From: Lacrimispora sphenoides
GTDB taxonomy: Bacteria > Bacillota > Clostridia > Lachnospirales > Lachnospiraceae
NCBI RefSeq assembly: GCF_900105215.1
Contig: NZ_FOIP01000002.1
Coordinates: forward strand, 372,001-436,000
Direction: 5' to 3'
DNA length: 64,000 nucleotides
The position numbers and the translations under genes were made by a program. Every line of letters starts with the position of its first letter. Position 1 is the first letter of the stretch. Shown piece by piece: positions 39,311-48,727 of the stretch. Under the pieces are notes generated by a model. That model saw nothing but the letters and a program-made list of their open reading frames with translations, did no database searches and was not told the DNA's origin.

Positions 39311-41863
39311 ATGGCAAAACATAAAAAGAAACGAAAAAGTCCATGGTCCATATTCTTTCGGCCCATTAAAGTCATTCTTTTCGTATTTCTGGGAGTTATG
39401 GTTTTAGGATGCCTTGCCGGCGGCATTGTATTCTTAAAATATCAGAATGAGATTATGGCCTGCAAAGAAAAAGCGGATGCCATTATAAGCAAGACGGTCA
39501 AGACTGATTTTTCCCAGCCAACGGATACGAGAATCTATGATTCTGCCGGAACTTTGATCGGAACTATCAATTCCGGTCACTATGAATATGTCCCGATTTC
39601 AGGGATCAGCATGAATCTTCAGAATGCCTATGTAGCCCAGGAGGACAGAAGATTTTATAAGCATCATGGCATCGACTACAAGGGGTTAATGCGTGCAGGT
39701 GTCGTATACTTAAAAAACAAAGGCAAAGCCACCCAGGGAGGAAGCACCATCACCCAGCAGGTGATTAAGAATACCTATCTGACCCAGGAGAAGACGATCC
39801 AGAGAAAGCTGACCGAATTTTTTGCAGCGCCCCGCATGGAGGATAAGTATTCCAAGTCAGACATCCTGGAATTTTACTGCAATACCAATTTCTTTGCCAA
39901 CCGGTGTTACGGCGTATCTGAGGCCAGCCGCTATTATTTTGATAAGGAAGCAAAGGATTTAACCGTGTGGGAGGCGGCTACCTTAGCGGGAATCAGTAAT
40001 AATCCGTCAAGGTATGATCCGGTGGCCCATCCGGAAAACGCAACGTGGAAGAGGAACCAGATCATCGATAATATGGCTCTCTGTAAGTTTATTACGGAAG
40101 AGGAAAAGGAAAACGCCAAGGCCCAGCCTTTGACAGTTGCCAAGATCTATGAGCCGGGAACAAAGGAGAATTATCTGACAAGCTATGCCATACACTGCGC
40201 TGCTTTGGAATTAATGAAGAACGAAGATTTTGTTTTCCAGTATGTTTTTAATAACCAGGCTTCTTATGAATCTTATAGAGAACAGTACCAGGAACTTTAT
40301 CAGGCAAAGAGTGATATGATCCGAAACGGAGGCTTTGAAATACATACCAGCCTGGAGACACCTATCCAGAACTCCTTGCAGGAGATTATTGACAACCGGC
40401 TGAAAGGCTTTAAGGATCTGCAGGAGAATGGGAAATTCGCCTTACAGGGGGCAGCGGTATGCATTGACAACCAGACCGGATATGTGGTGGCAATTGTGGG
40501 CGGCCGGGGTACGGATGATGAGTACAACCGGGGATTCCTAAGCAAGCGTCAGCCAGGATCTACCATAAAACCGCTGATCGATTATGCTCCTGCCTTTGAA
40601 ACCGGATATTATTATCCCTCCAGGCTGGTGAATGACCATCTGTTTGATAAAGGGCCCAAAAACAGCGGAGGAAAATATTTTGGAAATATTTCCGTGAGAG
40701 AGGCATTGAACCGAAGTCTTAATACGGTGGCCTGGCAGGTGCTGGGAGACATCGGCGTTGACAAAGGCATAAGCTATCTGGGAAAGATGCATTTTGCAGG
40801 CATAAGCTATCAGGATAACGGAAACAGCAGTATGAGCATCGGTGGCTTTACGGAAGGTGCCAGAGTTGTGGATATGGCAAGGGGATACTCCGTTTTGGCG
40901 AACAACGGGCTGTACAGCAATAAAACATGTATCGTCAGCTTAGAAAGCCAGTATGACGGCGAGATATACAATGGAAACCAGGCGGATGAAAGAATATTTA
41001 CGGAAGATACTGCTTACATGATCACCGATGTGTTAAAGGGTACTCTGGATAAGCCTTACGGAACAGGCAATGGCCTGGGGCTTGGAGTTCCGGCCGCCGG
41101 AAAGACCGGAACCACCAACAGCAATAAAGATACCTGGTTTTGCGGGTATACAAAGCATTACACAACAGCTGTCTGGGTAGGATATGACACTCCAAAGGCC
41201 ATGCCAGGAGTTTACGGTAAAACCTATTCGGGAAAGATCTGGCAGGAATTTATGGCTGAGATAAACGATGGTCTTCCGGTTCTGGATTGGGATATGCCGG
41301 CAACCGTTTCCTTTAAGAATGTGGATTCCACAGGGGAAAAAACCGACGCTGAAACAGGAAGGAAGGATCTGTTTTCTTCTGTTGCAGAACAAACGGCCAA
41401 AGCCAATGGAAGTAAATGGAAGGAAGAGGAAGAACGTAAAAAGCTGGAGGCCCAGGCCCAGAGAGAGCAAGATGCTTCCAAAGAAGCCAGGCAGGCGGTG
41501 GAACAGACAGTTTCTGCCCTTCAGTCCCTGATCGGAGAACTATCTGCACTGAGCCACAGGGACAGCTCTACTGAGGAAACCATAAGTACTGCTTACACCC
41601 TTTTAGACCAGCTGACTGGCACCGAATATTATGATGGGTTAAAGACTCAGCTTGATGAGGCGGCAAGCCATGCCTCATCCCTGACCTGGCAGGAGGATTC
41701 TTCCGGGAAGCCCCAGGAGATCGGTCCGGGAGTCACCAAGCCGAAGGAAACGGTTCCTCCGGTTTTTCCTGGGGATATGGATTCAGATGAGGATTATGCT
41801 CCCGGCTTTGGTCCGGGAGGCCCTGATTCTGGTGCACAGGCAGTAGGGCCGGGTATGGAATAA
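39311..41863 (+). CDS. Class A penicillin-binding protein (PBP1A-type)
   Basis: 850-residue bifunctional peptidoglycan synthase. A basic N-terminus and one membrane anchor (about residues 17-45) lead to a GT51 transglycosylase domain with catalytic Glu in AQEDRRFYKHHG (about residue 110) and GGSTITQQVIKN, then a transpeptidase with SxxK in PGSTIKP (about 415), SLN in LNRSLNTVAWQ and KTG in AAGKTGTTNS (about 597). The last ~170 residues are a charged, coiled region followed by a Pro/Gly/Asp-rich tail, likely extracellular and disordered. ATG 39311 is chosen for AAAGGAGGCACATTAAT upstream; the longer frame runs back into the tRNA terminator. Confidence 0.95.
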   Translation: MAKHKKKRKSPWSIFFRPIKVILFVFLGVMVLGCLAGGIVFLKYQNEIMACKEKADAIISKTVKTDFSQPTDTRIYDSAGTLIGTINSGHYEYVPISGISMNLQNAYVAQEDRRFYKHHGIDYKGLMRAGVVYLKNKGKATQGGSTITQQVIKNTYLTQEKTIQRKLTEFFAAPRMEDKYSKSDILEFYCNTNFFANRCYGVSEASRYYFDKEAKDLTVWEAATLAGISNNPSRYDPVAHPENATWKRNQIIDNMALCKFITEEEKENAKAQPLTVAKIYEPGTKENYLTSYAIHCAALELMKNEDFVFQYVFNNQASYESYREQYQELYQAKSDMIRNGGFEIHTSLETPIQNSLQEIIDNRLKGFKDLQENGKFALQGAAVCIDNQTGYVVAIVGGRGTDDEYNRGFLSKRQPGSTIKPLIDYAPAFETGYYYPSRLVNDHLFDKGPKNSGGKYFGNISVREALNRSLNTVAWQVLGDIGVDKGISYLGKMHFAGISYQDNGNSSMSIGGFTEGARVVDMARGYSVLANNGLYSNKTCIVSLESQYDGEIYNGNQADERIFTEDTAYMITDVLKGTLDKPYGTGNGLGLGVPAAGKTGTTNSNKDTWFCGYTKHYTTAVWVGYDTPKAMPGVYGKTYSGKIWQEFMAEINDGLPVLDWDMPATVSFKNVDSTGEKTDAETGRKDLFSSVAEQTAKANGSKWKEEEERKKLEAQAQREQDASKEARQAVEQTVSALQSLIGELSALSHRDSSTEETISTAYTLLDQLTGTEYYDGLKTQLDEAASHASSLTWQEDSSGKPQEIGPGVTKPKETVPPVFPGDMDSDEDYAPGFGPGGPDSGAQAVGPGME

Positions 41864-42212
41864 GAGAGAAGGACAGGTTAGGGCTTGCTTTTTATCATGG
41901 CAGCTGTTATCCTTAATTAAGAAAATCATTCAGGAAAGGAAGTGAACCAGAGTGGAAGGTCGGAGTCAGACGATGGAAGCAGACAATGATCATAGGCGTA
42001 AGGCAGTGAGGGCAGAATCCTGTACTTCGGGTCTGCTCTGGATTCGCTGCCGTTAAAAGAGTACGGTTCTTTGCGTTTATGATAGCCATGAATTACAGGC
42101 AGCCCTGTAATTCTGGCTATTTTGCGTTGCAGGAAACTGCCTGCATGGCAGAATTTGTTTTGCTTCCATATAGCCGCGACGGAAAAACAGGTTCATGTGG
42201 AGGAAGAGTGAG
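41864..42212 (+). other. Structured leader region of mgtE (candidate regulatory RNA)
   Basis: No gene. An outer stem pairs 41989-42001 (ATCATAGGCGTAA) with 42071-42083 (TTGCGTTTATGAT). Inside, GGCAG (42002-42006) pairs with CTGCC (42047-42051). AGGGCAGA (42009-42016) can pair with TCTGCTCT (42032-42039), and AATCC (42016-42020) with GGATT (42040-42044); these two cross, so they form a pseudoknot or exclude each other. A terminator follows directly. The layout is that of a riboswitch before a Mg2+ transporter gene, but I do not see M-box consensus pieces. Confidence 0.55.
42082..42124 (+). terminator. Terminator in the mgtE leader
   Basis: ATAGCC-AT-GAATTACAGG pairs with CCTGTAATTC-T-GGCTAT, followed by TTTTGC. 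It lies 90 bases before mgtE, so it would stop transcription before the gene; its 5' arm touches the outer stem of the leader. Confidence 0.82.
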
Positions 42213-43562
42213 ATGCAGGAGAATTACAATGTGGAAGAACTGATGGAGCTGGCTGACAGCCGTCAGTTTAGAAAACTGAAGGATGTGCTGATGGAATACA
42301 ATGAAGTAGATATTGCAGCTTTCATTGAAGCATTGGATTCAGAAAAAACAGTGGTGGTGTTTCGGATGCTTCCCAAGGGGCTGGCAAGTGATGTGTTCGC
42401 ATGCCTTGAGGTGGAGAAGCAGGAACACATTATAAACAGCATGACTGATCATGAATTGGGAACAATTGTAGAAGATCTGTTTGTGGATGATGCGGTGGAC
42501 ATGCTGGAGGAACTGCCGGCCAGCGTGGTAAAAAGGGTTCTGCGAAATGCGACCCCTGATACCAGAAAGCTGATCAACCAGTTTTTAAACTATCCGGAAA
42601 ACAGCGCCGGAAGCATTATGACGGCTGAGTATGTGGGGCTTAAAAAGGCCATGACCGTGGCGCAGGCCTTTGACTATATCAGGCTGCATGGAGTGGATAA
42701 AGAAACCATTTACACCTGCTATGTGATGGATGCCACGAGAAGGCTGGAGGGAGTGGTCACGGTCAAGGATCTTTTAATGAATCCCTATGAGGTTGCCATC
42801 GGTGATATCATGGATACCCATGTCATAAAGGCGGTCACGACAGAAGACCAGGAGGCCGTTGCGGACAGCTTTCGAAGATACGGCCTTTTAAGTCTCCCTG
42901 TAGTGGATCATGAAGACCGCCTGGTGGGAATCGTTACCGTCGATGACGTTGTAGATGTTATGGAGCAGGAAGCCACAGAGGACTTTGAAAAGATGGCCGC
43001 CATGATTCCCAGTGAAAAGCCGTATTTAAAAACCAGCGTGTTCCAGCTGGCTAAAAACAGGATCATGTGGCTTCTTGTACTGATGATCAGCAGCATGGTG
43101 ACCGGTGGGATCCTGGCCAGATATGAATCGGCCTTTGCAGTAATTCCTTTGCTCGTGACCTTTATTCCCATGCTTACGGATACAGGCGGCAATGCAGGAA
43201 GCCAGAGCAGTACCATGATCATCAGAGGAATGGCAGTGGGAGAAATCGAAACAAAAGATTTTTTCCGGGTAATCTTTAAAGAGTTTAAGGTAGCGATCCT
43301 TGTGGGGCTGATTCTGGGGATTGTGAATTATATCCGTCTGATCCTCCTTTATCCCGGGCAGGAGATGCTTTGTCTTACCGTGATGCTCAGCCTTTTGATC
43401 ACAGTTATTGTGGCAAAGACCATCGGCGGAATTCTTCCCATTGCAGCCAAGGTGTTTCATATGGATCCGGCTATTATGGCGGCTCCCCTTATTACCACTA
43501 TCGTGGATGCGGTCAGCCTGATCATATATTTCCGGTTAGCCTGCAAGCTTCTGGGATTATAA
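42213..43562 (+). CDS. mgtE: Magnesium transporter MgtE
   Basis: 449-residue Mg2+ channel/transporter. Cytosolic N domain of helical repeats (AAFIEALDSEKTVVVFRMLPK, MLEELPASVVKRVLRN), then YPENSAGSIMTAEYV, two CBS domains (about residues 135-255), and a membrane domain with five hydrophobic segments containing PMLTDTGGNAGSQSSTMIIRG, the pore signature. ATG 42213 is chosen over 42195 because GGAGGAAG lies between them. A structured leader with terminator precedes it, suggesting control at the RNA level. Confidence 0.95.
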   Translation: MQENYNVEELMELADSRQFRKLKDVLMEYNEVDIAAFIEALDSEKTVVVFRMLPKGLASDVFACLEVEKQEHIINSMTDHELGTIVEDLFVDDAVDMLEELPASVVKRVLRNATPDTRKLINQFLNYPENSAGSIMTAEYVGLKKAMTVAQAFDYIRLHGVDKETIYTCYVMDATRRLEGVVTVKDLLMNPYEVAIGDIMDTHVIKAVTTEDQEAVADSFRRYGLLSLPVVDHEDRLVGIVTVDDVVDVMEQEATEDFEKMAAMIPSEKPYLKTSVFQLAKNRIMWLLVLMISSMVTGGILARYESAFAVIPLLVTFIPMLTDTGGNAGSQSSTMIIRGMAVGEIETKDFFRVIFKEFKVAILVGLILGIVNYIRLILLYPGQEMLCLTVMLSLLITVIVAKTIGGILPIAAKVFHMDPAIMAAPLITTIVDAVSLIIYFRLACKLLGL

Positions 43563-43688
43563 TTGCTTTGGAAAATTATGCTAAATCATTGTTTTTTCCA
43601 GTGGTTCGTTATATAATGGACTACGTGGCTTTGGCGTGACTTCCTTTAACCGGCCAAACGAGAAAGAAGATATAGGAGTGTGTTCACA

Positions 43689-45149
43689 ATGAGTAAAATA
43701 AGAACAAGATACGCACCGAGTCCTACGGGCCGTATGCACGTAGGAAATTTAAGAACTGCATTGTATGCTTACCTGATTGCTAAACATGAGGGCGGCGATT
43801 TCCTTCTCCGCATTGAAGATACAGATCAGGAACGTTATGTGGAAGGTGCTGTCGAGATCATTTATAGAACCTTAAAAGAGACCGGGCTTATCCATGACGA
43901 AGGTCCGGACAAGGATGGCGGCGTAGGCCCCTATGTACAGAGTGAGCGCCAGGCTTCCGGTATTTATTTGGAATATGCGAAAAAGCTTGTAGAAAAAGGG
44001 GAGGCTTATTACTGCTTCTGTACTCAGGAGAGGCTGGATTCCCTTAAAAAGACGGTGGATGGCCAGGAGATCATGACTTATGATAAGCACTGCCTCCATC
44101 TTTCCAAAGAAGAGGTAGAAGCCAATCTGGCGGCAGGTATGCCTTATGTCATCCGACAGAACAATCCTACAGAAGGAATGACTTCCTTCCATGATGAGAT
44201 TTACGGAGACATTTCCGTGGATAACTCAGAGTTAGATGATATGGTACTCATCAAATCCGACGGATATCCAACATATAATTTTGCAAACGTGGTAGATGAT
44301 CATCTCATGGGAATTACCCATGTAGTGAGAGGGAACGAATATCTGTCCTCTTCTCCAAAGTATAACCGTCTTTATGCAGCATTTGGCTGGGACGTTCCGG
44401 TATATGTGCACTGTCCGCTGATTACCAACGAGGAGCACAAGAAGCTGAGTAAAAGAAGCGGCCATTCCTCTTATGAGGATCTGATCATGCAGGGCTTCAT
44501 TTCTGAGGCTGTTGTGAATTACGTTGCTCTTCTGGGCTGGTCTCCGGTGGGCAACCAGGAGATTTTCTCCCTGGATGATCTGATAAAGGAATTTGACTTC
44601 CACAATATCAGCAAATCCCCGGCAGTCTTCGATATGACCAAGCTGCGGTGGATGAACAGTGAATATATGAAATCCATGGACTTTGAGCAGTTCTACCAGC
44701 TGGCAGAGCCTTATCTGAAGGCTGTTATTAAGAAGGATATGGACTTAAAGAAGATCGCAGCCATGGTTAAAACAAGAATTGAAGTTTTTCCGGATATTGC
44801 AGACCATATTGATTTCTTTGAGACTTTGCCGGAATACGATACAGCCATGTACACCAATAAGAAGATGAAGACAGGCAGCGAAACCTCCCTTGACTTATTG
44901 CAGGATATGCTTCCGATTCTGGAAGCTCAGGAGGATTACAGCAATGATGCGCTGTATGAAACGCTTTCAAAGTATGTTTCCGAAAAGGGGTATAAAACCG
45001 GTTTTGTTATGTGGCCCATCCGCACCGCAGTTTCTGGAAAGCAGATGACTCCCGCAGGCGCTACCGAGATTATGGAGGTCCTTGGAAAAGAGGAGACCCT
45101 TATGAGAATAAGAAAGGGAATCCAGCTTTTAAGCAATGGAGCGTGTTAA
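43689..45149 (+). CDS. gltX: Glutamyl-tRNA synthetase
   Basis: 486-residue class I synthetase charging tRNA-Glu. HIGH-type motif is in [19 protein letters not shown] (residues ~6-24), followed by [16 protein letters not shown], and the KMSKS-type motif is KLSKRSG. Length and C-terminal anticodon-binding region ([20 protein letters not shown]) are normal. ATG 43689 is preferred to the in-frame GTG 43680 because TAGGAGTGTG gives better spacing and the family starts there. Discriminating versus non-discriminating type cannot be told here. Confidence 0.96.
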   Translation: MSKIRTRYAPSPTGRMHVGNLRTALYAYLIAKHEGGDFLLRIEDTDQERYVEGAVEIIYRTLKETGLIHDEGPDKDGGVGPYVQSERQASGIYLEYAKKLVEKGEAYYCFCTQERLDSLKKTVDGQEIMTYDKHCLHLSKEEVEANLAAGMPYVIRQNNPTEGMTSFHDEIYGDISVDNSELDDMVLIKSDGYPTYNFANVVDDHLMGITHVVRGNEYLSSSPKYNRLYAAFGWDVPVYVHCPLITNEEHKKLSKRSGHSSYEDLIMQGFISEAVVNYVALLGWSPVGNQEIFSLDDLIKEFDFHNISKSPAVFDMTKLRWMNSEYMKSMDFEQFYQLAEPYLKAVIKKDMDLKKIAAMVKTRIEVFPDIADHIDFFETLPEYDTAMYTNKKMKTGSETSLDLLQDMLPILEAQEDYSNDALYETLSKYVSEKGYKTGFVMWPIRTAVSGKQMTPAGATEIMEVLGKEETLMRIRKGIQLLSNGAC

Positions 45150-45162
45150 ATGATAATTGCAG

Positions 45163-45205
45163 AAGCAGAGGCTCCGGATGTGACCGGGCCTCTGCTTTTG
45201 TTTTG
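45163..45205 (+). terminator. Terminator after gltX
   Basis: AAGCAGAGGC and GCCTCTGCTT arms followed by TTGTTTTG. Confidence 0.82.
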
Positions 45206-45278
45206 ACTTGACGGGACGATCCGCCAAACTGATGACTGGAATCCTGCTTAAGGCATGATTCCCAAAACGGAGGAAAAC

Positions 45279-47123
45279 ATGAAGGAACAGGTCACATATG
45301 AGGGAGCCCAGAAGGAGGCAATCCTTCACCACAAAGGTCCCATGCTGGTCCTCGCCGGGCCAGGTTCAGGAAAGACCTTTACCATCACCCACCGGATATG
45401 CCATTTAATTGAGACATACGGTGTGGATCCGTCTAATATCCTGGTCATCACCTTTACAAAAGCAGCTGCCAGGGAGATGAAGGAACGTTTTGAAAGCCTT
45501 GTGGACGGCAGGCCGTCTGCAATCAGCTTTGGAACCTTTCATGCCATATTTTTTCGGATCCTTAAGTTTGCCTACCGGTACGATGCCAGAAGCATTGTAA
45601 GGGAGGAGCAGAAGATCCAGTACATAAAGGAAGCCATGGATAAGAACCAGGTAGAGGTGGAGGATGAGGCGGAATTCGTGACTTCCATCCTGTCGGAAAT
45701 CAGCTCTGTAAAAGGAGAGATGATTGACTTGGATCACTACTATTCCAAAAACTGCTCTGAAGAAATATTCAAACAGCTTTATCTTACGTATGAGGACCGG
45801 CTTCGTAAGGCCAATCTCATTGATTTTGACGATATGATGGTGATGTGTTATGAATTATTTGTCCAGAGGAAGGACATCCTGGAAGCATGGCAGAAAAAGT
45901 ACCAGTATATCCTGGTGGATGAGTTTCAGGATATTAACCGGGTGCAGTATGAAATTGTCCGGATGCTGGCTGCGCCGGAAAACAACCTGTTTATCGTTGG
46001 GGATGATGACCAGTCCATCTATCGTTTCCGGGGAGCAAAACCGGAAATTATGCTGGGCTTTGAAAAGGATTACCAGGGAGCAAAAAAGGTTCTTTTAAAT
46101 ATCAATTTCCGAAGCACCAGAGAAATCGTGGAGTCTGCCGGAAAGCTGATCGCTCACAATGAGATGCGGTTTCCCAAAAAGATCGTTACAAAAAAAGGAC
46201 ATGGAAAGCCGGTTGTTACAAGAGTATGGCAGGATCCGCAGGAGGAAACTTTAGAGATTGTTCAGGAAATCATGGCTTATGCAAAGGCCGGGTTTGCCTG
46301 GCAGGAGATTGCGGTTCTTTACCGGACGAATCTGGGCCCCAGGCTCTTAATCGAAAAGTTCATGGAGTATAACATCCCCTTCTCCATGAAGGATTCCGTC
46401 CCCAACCTATACGACCATTGGATTGCAAAAAACATAATTTCCTATATCCAGGCAGCGTCCGGAGATTTGTCCAGGGCCAATGTGCTCCAGATCGTCAACC
46501 GCCCGAATCGCTATATCAGCCGGGATGCGGTGGAAAATAATCTAGTGAACTGGGAATCGGTAAAATCCTTTTATCAGGACAGGGGCTGGATGGTGGAACG
46601 GATCGAACAGCTGGAATACGATTTAAAGATGATAAGAAATATGGCGCCTGTGGCTGCTGTAAACTATATCCGGAAAGCGGTAGGATATGACGATTACATT
46701 CGGGAATACGCCCAGTACCGGAGGATGAAGCCGGAGGAGCTTTTAGAGGTGCTGGATCAGCTTCAGGAGAGCGCAGCCGGTTATTCCACTGCAGAGGAAT
46801 GGTTCCGTCATATGAAGGAATATGGAGAGGAATTAAAAACTCAGGCCCAGTTAAGGGAAGGAAATTCCCAGGGAGTCGCCCTTATGACCATGCACAGCTC
46901 CAAGGGCCTGGAATACAGGATCGTCTACATCCTGGATGCCAATGAAGGCGTGACGCCTCACCAGAAGGCAGTGCTCCCTGCCGATTTGGAAGAGGAGCGG
47001 AGGATGTTTTACGTGGCCATGACAAGGTCTAAGGAACGGCTTCACGTCAATTATGTGCGGGAGAGATACAGCAAAAAACAGGAAGTTTCCCGTTTTGTCC
47101 GGGAATATCTGGAACGGGAGTGA
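45279..47123 (+). CDS. UvrD/PcrA-like superfamily 1 DNA helicase
   Basis: 614-residue 3'-5' ATP-dependent helicase. Motifs seen: Q motif and Walker A (LVLAGPGSGKTFTITHRI), Ia (VITFTKAAAREMKERF), II (ILVDEFQDINRVQYEI), III (FIVGDDDQSIYRFRGA), IV (LNINFRSTREIVE), V (LMTMHSSKGLEYRIVYILDANEG) and VI (EERRMFYVAMTRSKERL). Shorter than UvrD/PcrA (~720), mostly in the C-terminal and 2B regions, like the shorter Rep-type helicases of Lachnospiraceae. ATG 45279 follows ACGGAGGAAAAC. Likely repair or replication restart, exact role unclear. Confidence 0.93.
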   Translation: MKEQVTYEGAQKEAILHHKGPMLVLAGPGSGKTFTITHRICHLIETYGVDPSNILVITFTKAAAREMKERFESLVDGRPSAISFGTFHAIFFRILKFAYRYDARSIVREEQKIQYIKEAMDKNQVEVEDEAEFVTSILSEISSVKGEMIDLDHYYSKNCSEEIFKQLYLTYEDRLRKANLIDFDDMMVMCYELFVQRKDILEAWQKKYQYILVDEFQDINRVQYEIVRMLAAPENNLFIVGDDDQSIYRFRGAKPEIMLGFEKDYQGAKKVLLNINFRSTREIVESAGKLIAHNEMRFPKKIVTKKGHGKPVVTRVWQDPQEETLEIVQEIMAYAKAGFAWQEIAVLYRTNLGPRLLIEKFMEYNIPFSMKDSVPNLYDHWIAKNIISYIQAASGDLSRANVLQIVNRPNRYISRDAVENNLVNWESVKSFYQDRGWMVERIEQLEYDLKMIRNMAPVAAVNYIRKAVGYDDYIREYAQYRRMKPEELLEVLDQLQESAAGYSTAEEWFRHMKEYGEELKTQAQLREGNSQGVALMTMHSSKGLEYRIVYILDANEGVTPHQKAVLPADLEEERRMFYVAMTRSKERLHVNYVRERYSKKQEVSRFVREYLERE

Positions 47124-47126
47124 CCG

Positions 47127-47195
47127 GGGCAATAATAAGGAAACACCCTGCGGGTATACCTTTATGCCCTGAAAAAATGGGCAATAATAAGGAAA
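47127..47195 (+). repeat. GGTATACC leader element, copy C, with 17-bp flanking direct repeats
   Basis: Core starts at 47141 (AAACACCCTGCGGGTATACC), then TATGCCC...TGGGCA. The 17-mer GGGCAATAATAAGGAAA occurs at 47127-47143 and again, identical, at 47179-47195, 52 bases apart; the second copy supplies the ribosome site of the next gene. Confidence 0.8.
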
Positions 47196-47207
47196 GGTGA
47201 ATGAAAT

Positions 47208-47732
47208 ATGAAATCCTGTGTACACATATACTGTGGGGATGGAAAGGGAAAAACCACAGCTGCCATAGGACTGGCTGTGCGTGCCTGTGGCAGTGGGAAG
47301 CGGGTTCTCATTACCCGTTTCTTAAAAACCGATCATTCCGGTGAAGTTAATGCATTATGCGGGCTTGACCGTATTACGGTAACGCCCTGTGAGCGAAGCT
47401 TTGGCTTTTTTTCCAGAATGTCCCCTGATCAGAAAAAGGAAGCGGGGATCTACTATTCCCAGCTATTGGAAACGACTCTAAATAAGGCGGTGAAGGAGAA
47501 GTATGATTTGCTTGTCCTTGATGAAATCATGGCTGTATGCAACTTTGGCCTTGTAGAGGAAACGCGGGTTTTGGAGTTTCTTTCTGTACGTCCTGAGGGG
47601 CTTGAAGTGGTTCTCACAGGTAGAGAACCTTCAGAAAAGCTTATAGAAATAGCGGATTATGTGTCGGAAATCAGAAAGGTAAAGCATCCATACGACAGAG
47701 GTATTTCAGCAAGGCAGGGAATTGAATATTAA
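47208..47732 (+). CDS. cobO: Cob(I)yrinic acid a,c-diamide adenosyltransferase (CobA/CobO type)
   Basis: 174-residue corrinoid adenosyltransferase, which attaches the adenosyl group to reduced corrinoids. N-terminal P-loop IYCGDGKGKTTAAIGLAVRA (residues ~6-25), the L-L-V-L-D-E-I-M-A-V motif near residue 105 (Walker-B-like), FLSVRPEGLEVVLTGREPS and a C-terminal KHPYDRGISARQGIEY, all typical of the CobA/BtuR/CobO family. Stand-alone here, with no cobalamin synthesis neighbours. Preceded by copy C of the GGTATACC element. Confidence 0.94.
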   Translation: MKSCVHIYCGDGKGKTTAAIGLAVRACGSGKRVLITRFLKTDHSGEVNALCGLDRITVTPCERSFGFFSRMSPDQKKEAGIYYSQLLETTLNKAVKEKYDLLVLDEIMAVCNFGLVEETRVLEFLSVRPEGLEVVLTGREPSEKLIEIADYVSEIRKVKHPYDRGISARQGIEY

Positions 47733-47830
47733 CGGTAAAATCCCTTGATTTTTGCCGGATAGTTTGATAGAGTGGAAGCAGGCGACAGATGCGCCGTACA
47801 ACTAGATTAAGAAAAAAGAGAGGTATCAGA

Positions 47831-48163
47831 ATGGCACAGGATCCTAATTTAGAGCGGGATGATATGGAACCCCAGGAGGAAATGACAGTTACACTGACCT
47901 TGGATGACGGATCAGAGCTGGAATGCGTAGTACTTACCATTTTCACAGCAGGCGAAAGAGATTATATTGCGTTGCTTCCTATGAATGGCCCTGAGGAGGA
48001 AGAGGGAGAAGTTTATCTGTACCGTTATTCTGAGAAGGAAGATGGGCAGCCAAATCTTGAAAATATCGAAGATGACGATGAATATGAGATCGTTGCGGAA
48101 GCCTTTGACGAATTACTGGACGAAGCGGAATATGATGAGCTGGTAGGCGAAGACGAAGAATAG
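47831..48163 (+). CDS. DUF1292 family protein
   Basis: 110-residue strongly acidic protein of the DUF1292 family. The conserved core is VTLTLDDGSELECVVLTIF followed by DYIALLPM and EVYLYRYSE; the C-terminus is an acidic helix (EAFDELLDEAEYDELVGEDEE). In other Firmicutes the family is often encoded beside yrzL/ruvX-type genes; here it is alone. ATG 47831 follows AAGAGAGGTATCAG; the longer frame from 47789 adds a basic stretch not found in the family. Function unknown. Confidence 0.85.
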   Translation: MAQDPNLERDDMEPQEEMTVTLTLDDGSELECVVLTIFTAGERDYIALLPMNGPEEEEGEVYLYRYSEKEDGQPNLENIEDDDEYEIVAEAFDELLDEAEYDELVGEDEE

Positions 48164-48170
48164 ACAGAGG

Positions 48171-48211
48171 AAAAACCGGGGCGGTCCTAATAAGGACTGG
48201 TCCCGGTTTTA
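48171..48211 (+). terminator. Terminator after the DUF1292 gene
   Basis: AAAACCGGG and CCCGGTTTT outer arms with an inner GTCCT...AGGAC hairpin, followed by TTTTAAG. Confidence 0.8.
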
Positions 48212-48357
48212 AGATTTATCAGGAATATGTGATTTTGAAACCTTACATATCATAGACACTACAAATAATAGAAGCATATACAGCGAGTATTGCAATCTAT
48301 CAAAGCTGCATTCTATATACTACTATAATTGTATCTATGGAAGTGAGGGATAGCTGT

Positions 48358-48726
48358 ATGGACAACGAGGCGGTACTTAAGAAAATCGAGGAAATCAACA
48401 GAAGCAAAGAGTGGTCTATGTACAGGTTATCAAAAGAAAGCGGGATCGCTCAGTCTACATTGTCCAGTTTATTTGGAAGAAGAGCCAATATCAGCCTGCC
48501 GAAGCTGGGCAGGATCTGCAGGGCGTATGGCCTTAAAATGTCGGATTTCTTTTCCCTTTTAGAGGAAGAGGCAGAAGACGGGGAATCTGGCCAGAATGAT
48601 TATGAAATCATTGAGATGGTGCAGAAGGCGGCGATGCTGTCAAAGAATGACAGGCGGCTTTTAAGGTCTATGATTATTGTAATGGAAGAACTGGAAAGAG
48701 AAAATAGAAGCAAAGGAGAACGGTAA
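48358..48726 (+). CDS. XRE-family helix-turn-helix regulator
   Basis: 122-residue DNA-binding protein. HTH is at residues ~18-60 (WSMYRLSKESGIAQSTLSSLFGRRANISLPKLGRICRAYGL). The C-terminal ~50 residues are helical and acidic, perhaps for dimerisation. ATG 48358 follows GAGGGATAGCTGT; the upstream in-frame ATG 48337 is less well spaced. It stops one base before yedF, so the two form an operon and it may regulate yedF or a related stress response. Ligand and target unknown. Confidence 0.88.
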   Translation: MDNEAVLKKIEEINRSKEWSMYRLSKESGIAQSTLSSLFGRRANISLPKLGRICRAYGLKMSDFFSLLEEEAEDGESGQNDYEIIEMVQKAAMLSKNDRRLLRSMIIVMEELERENRSKGER

Positions 48727-48727
48727 T

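Noticed and set aside
41880..42124. M-box (ykoK) riboswitch upstream of mgtE
   Set aside because: Position fits, but I could not find the conserved M-box segments; kept as an unassigned structured leader.
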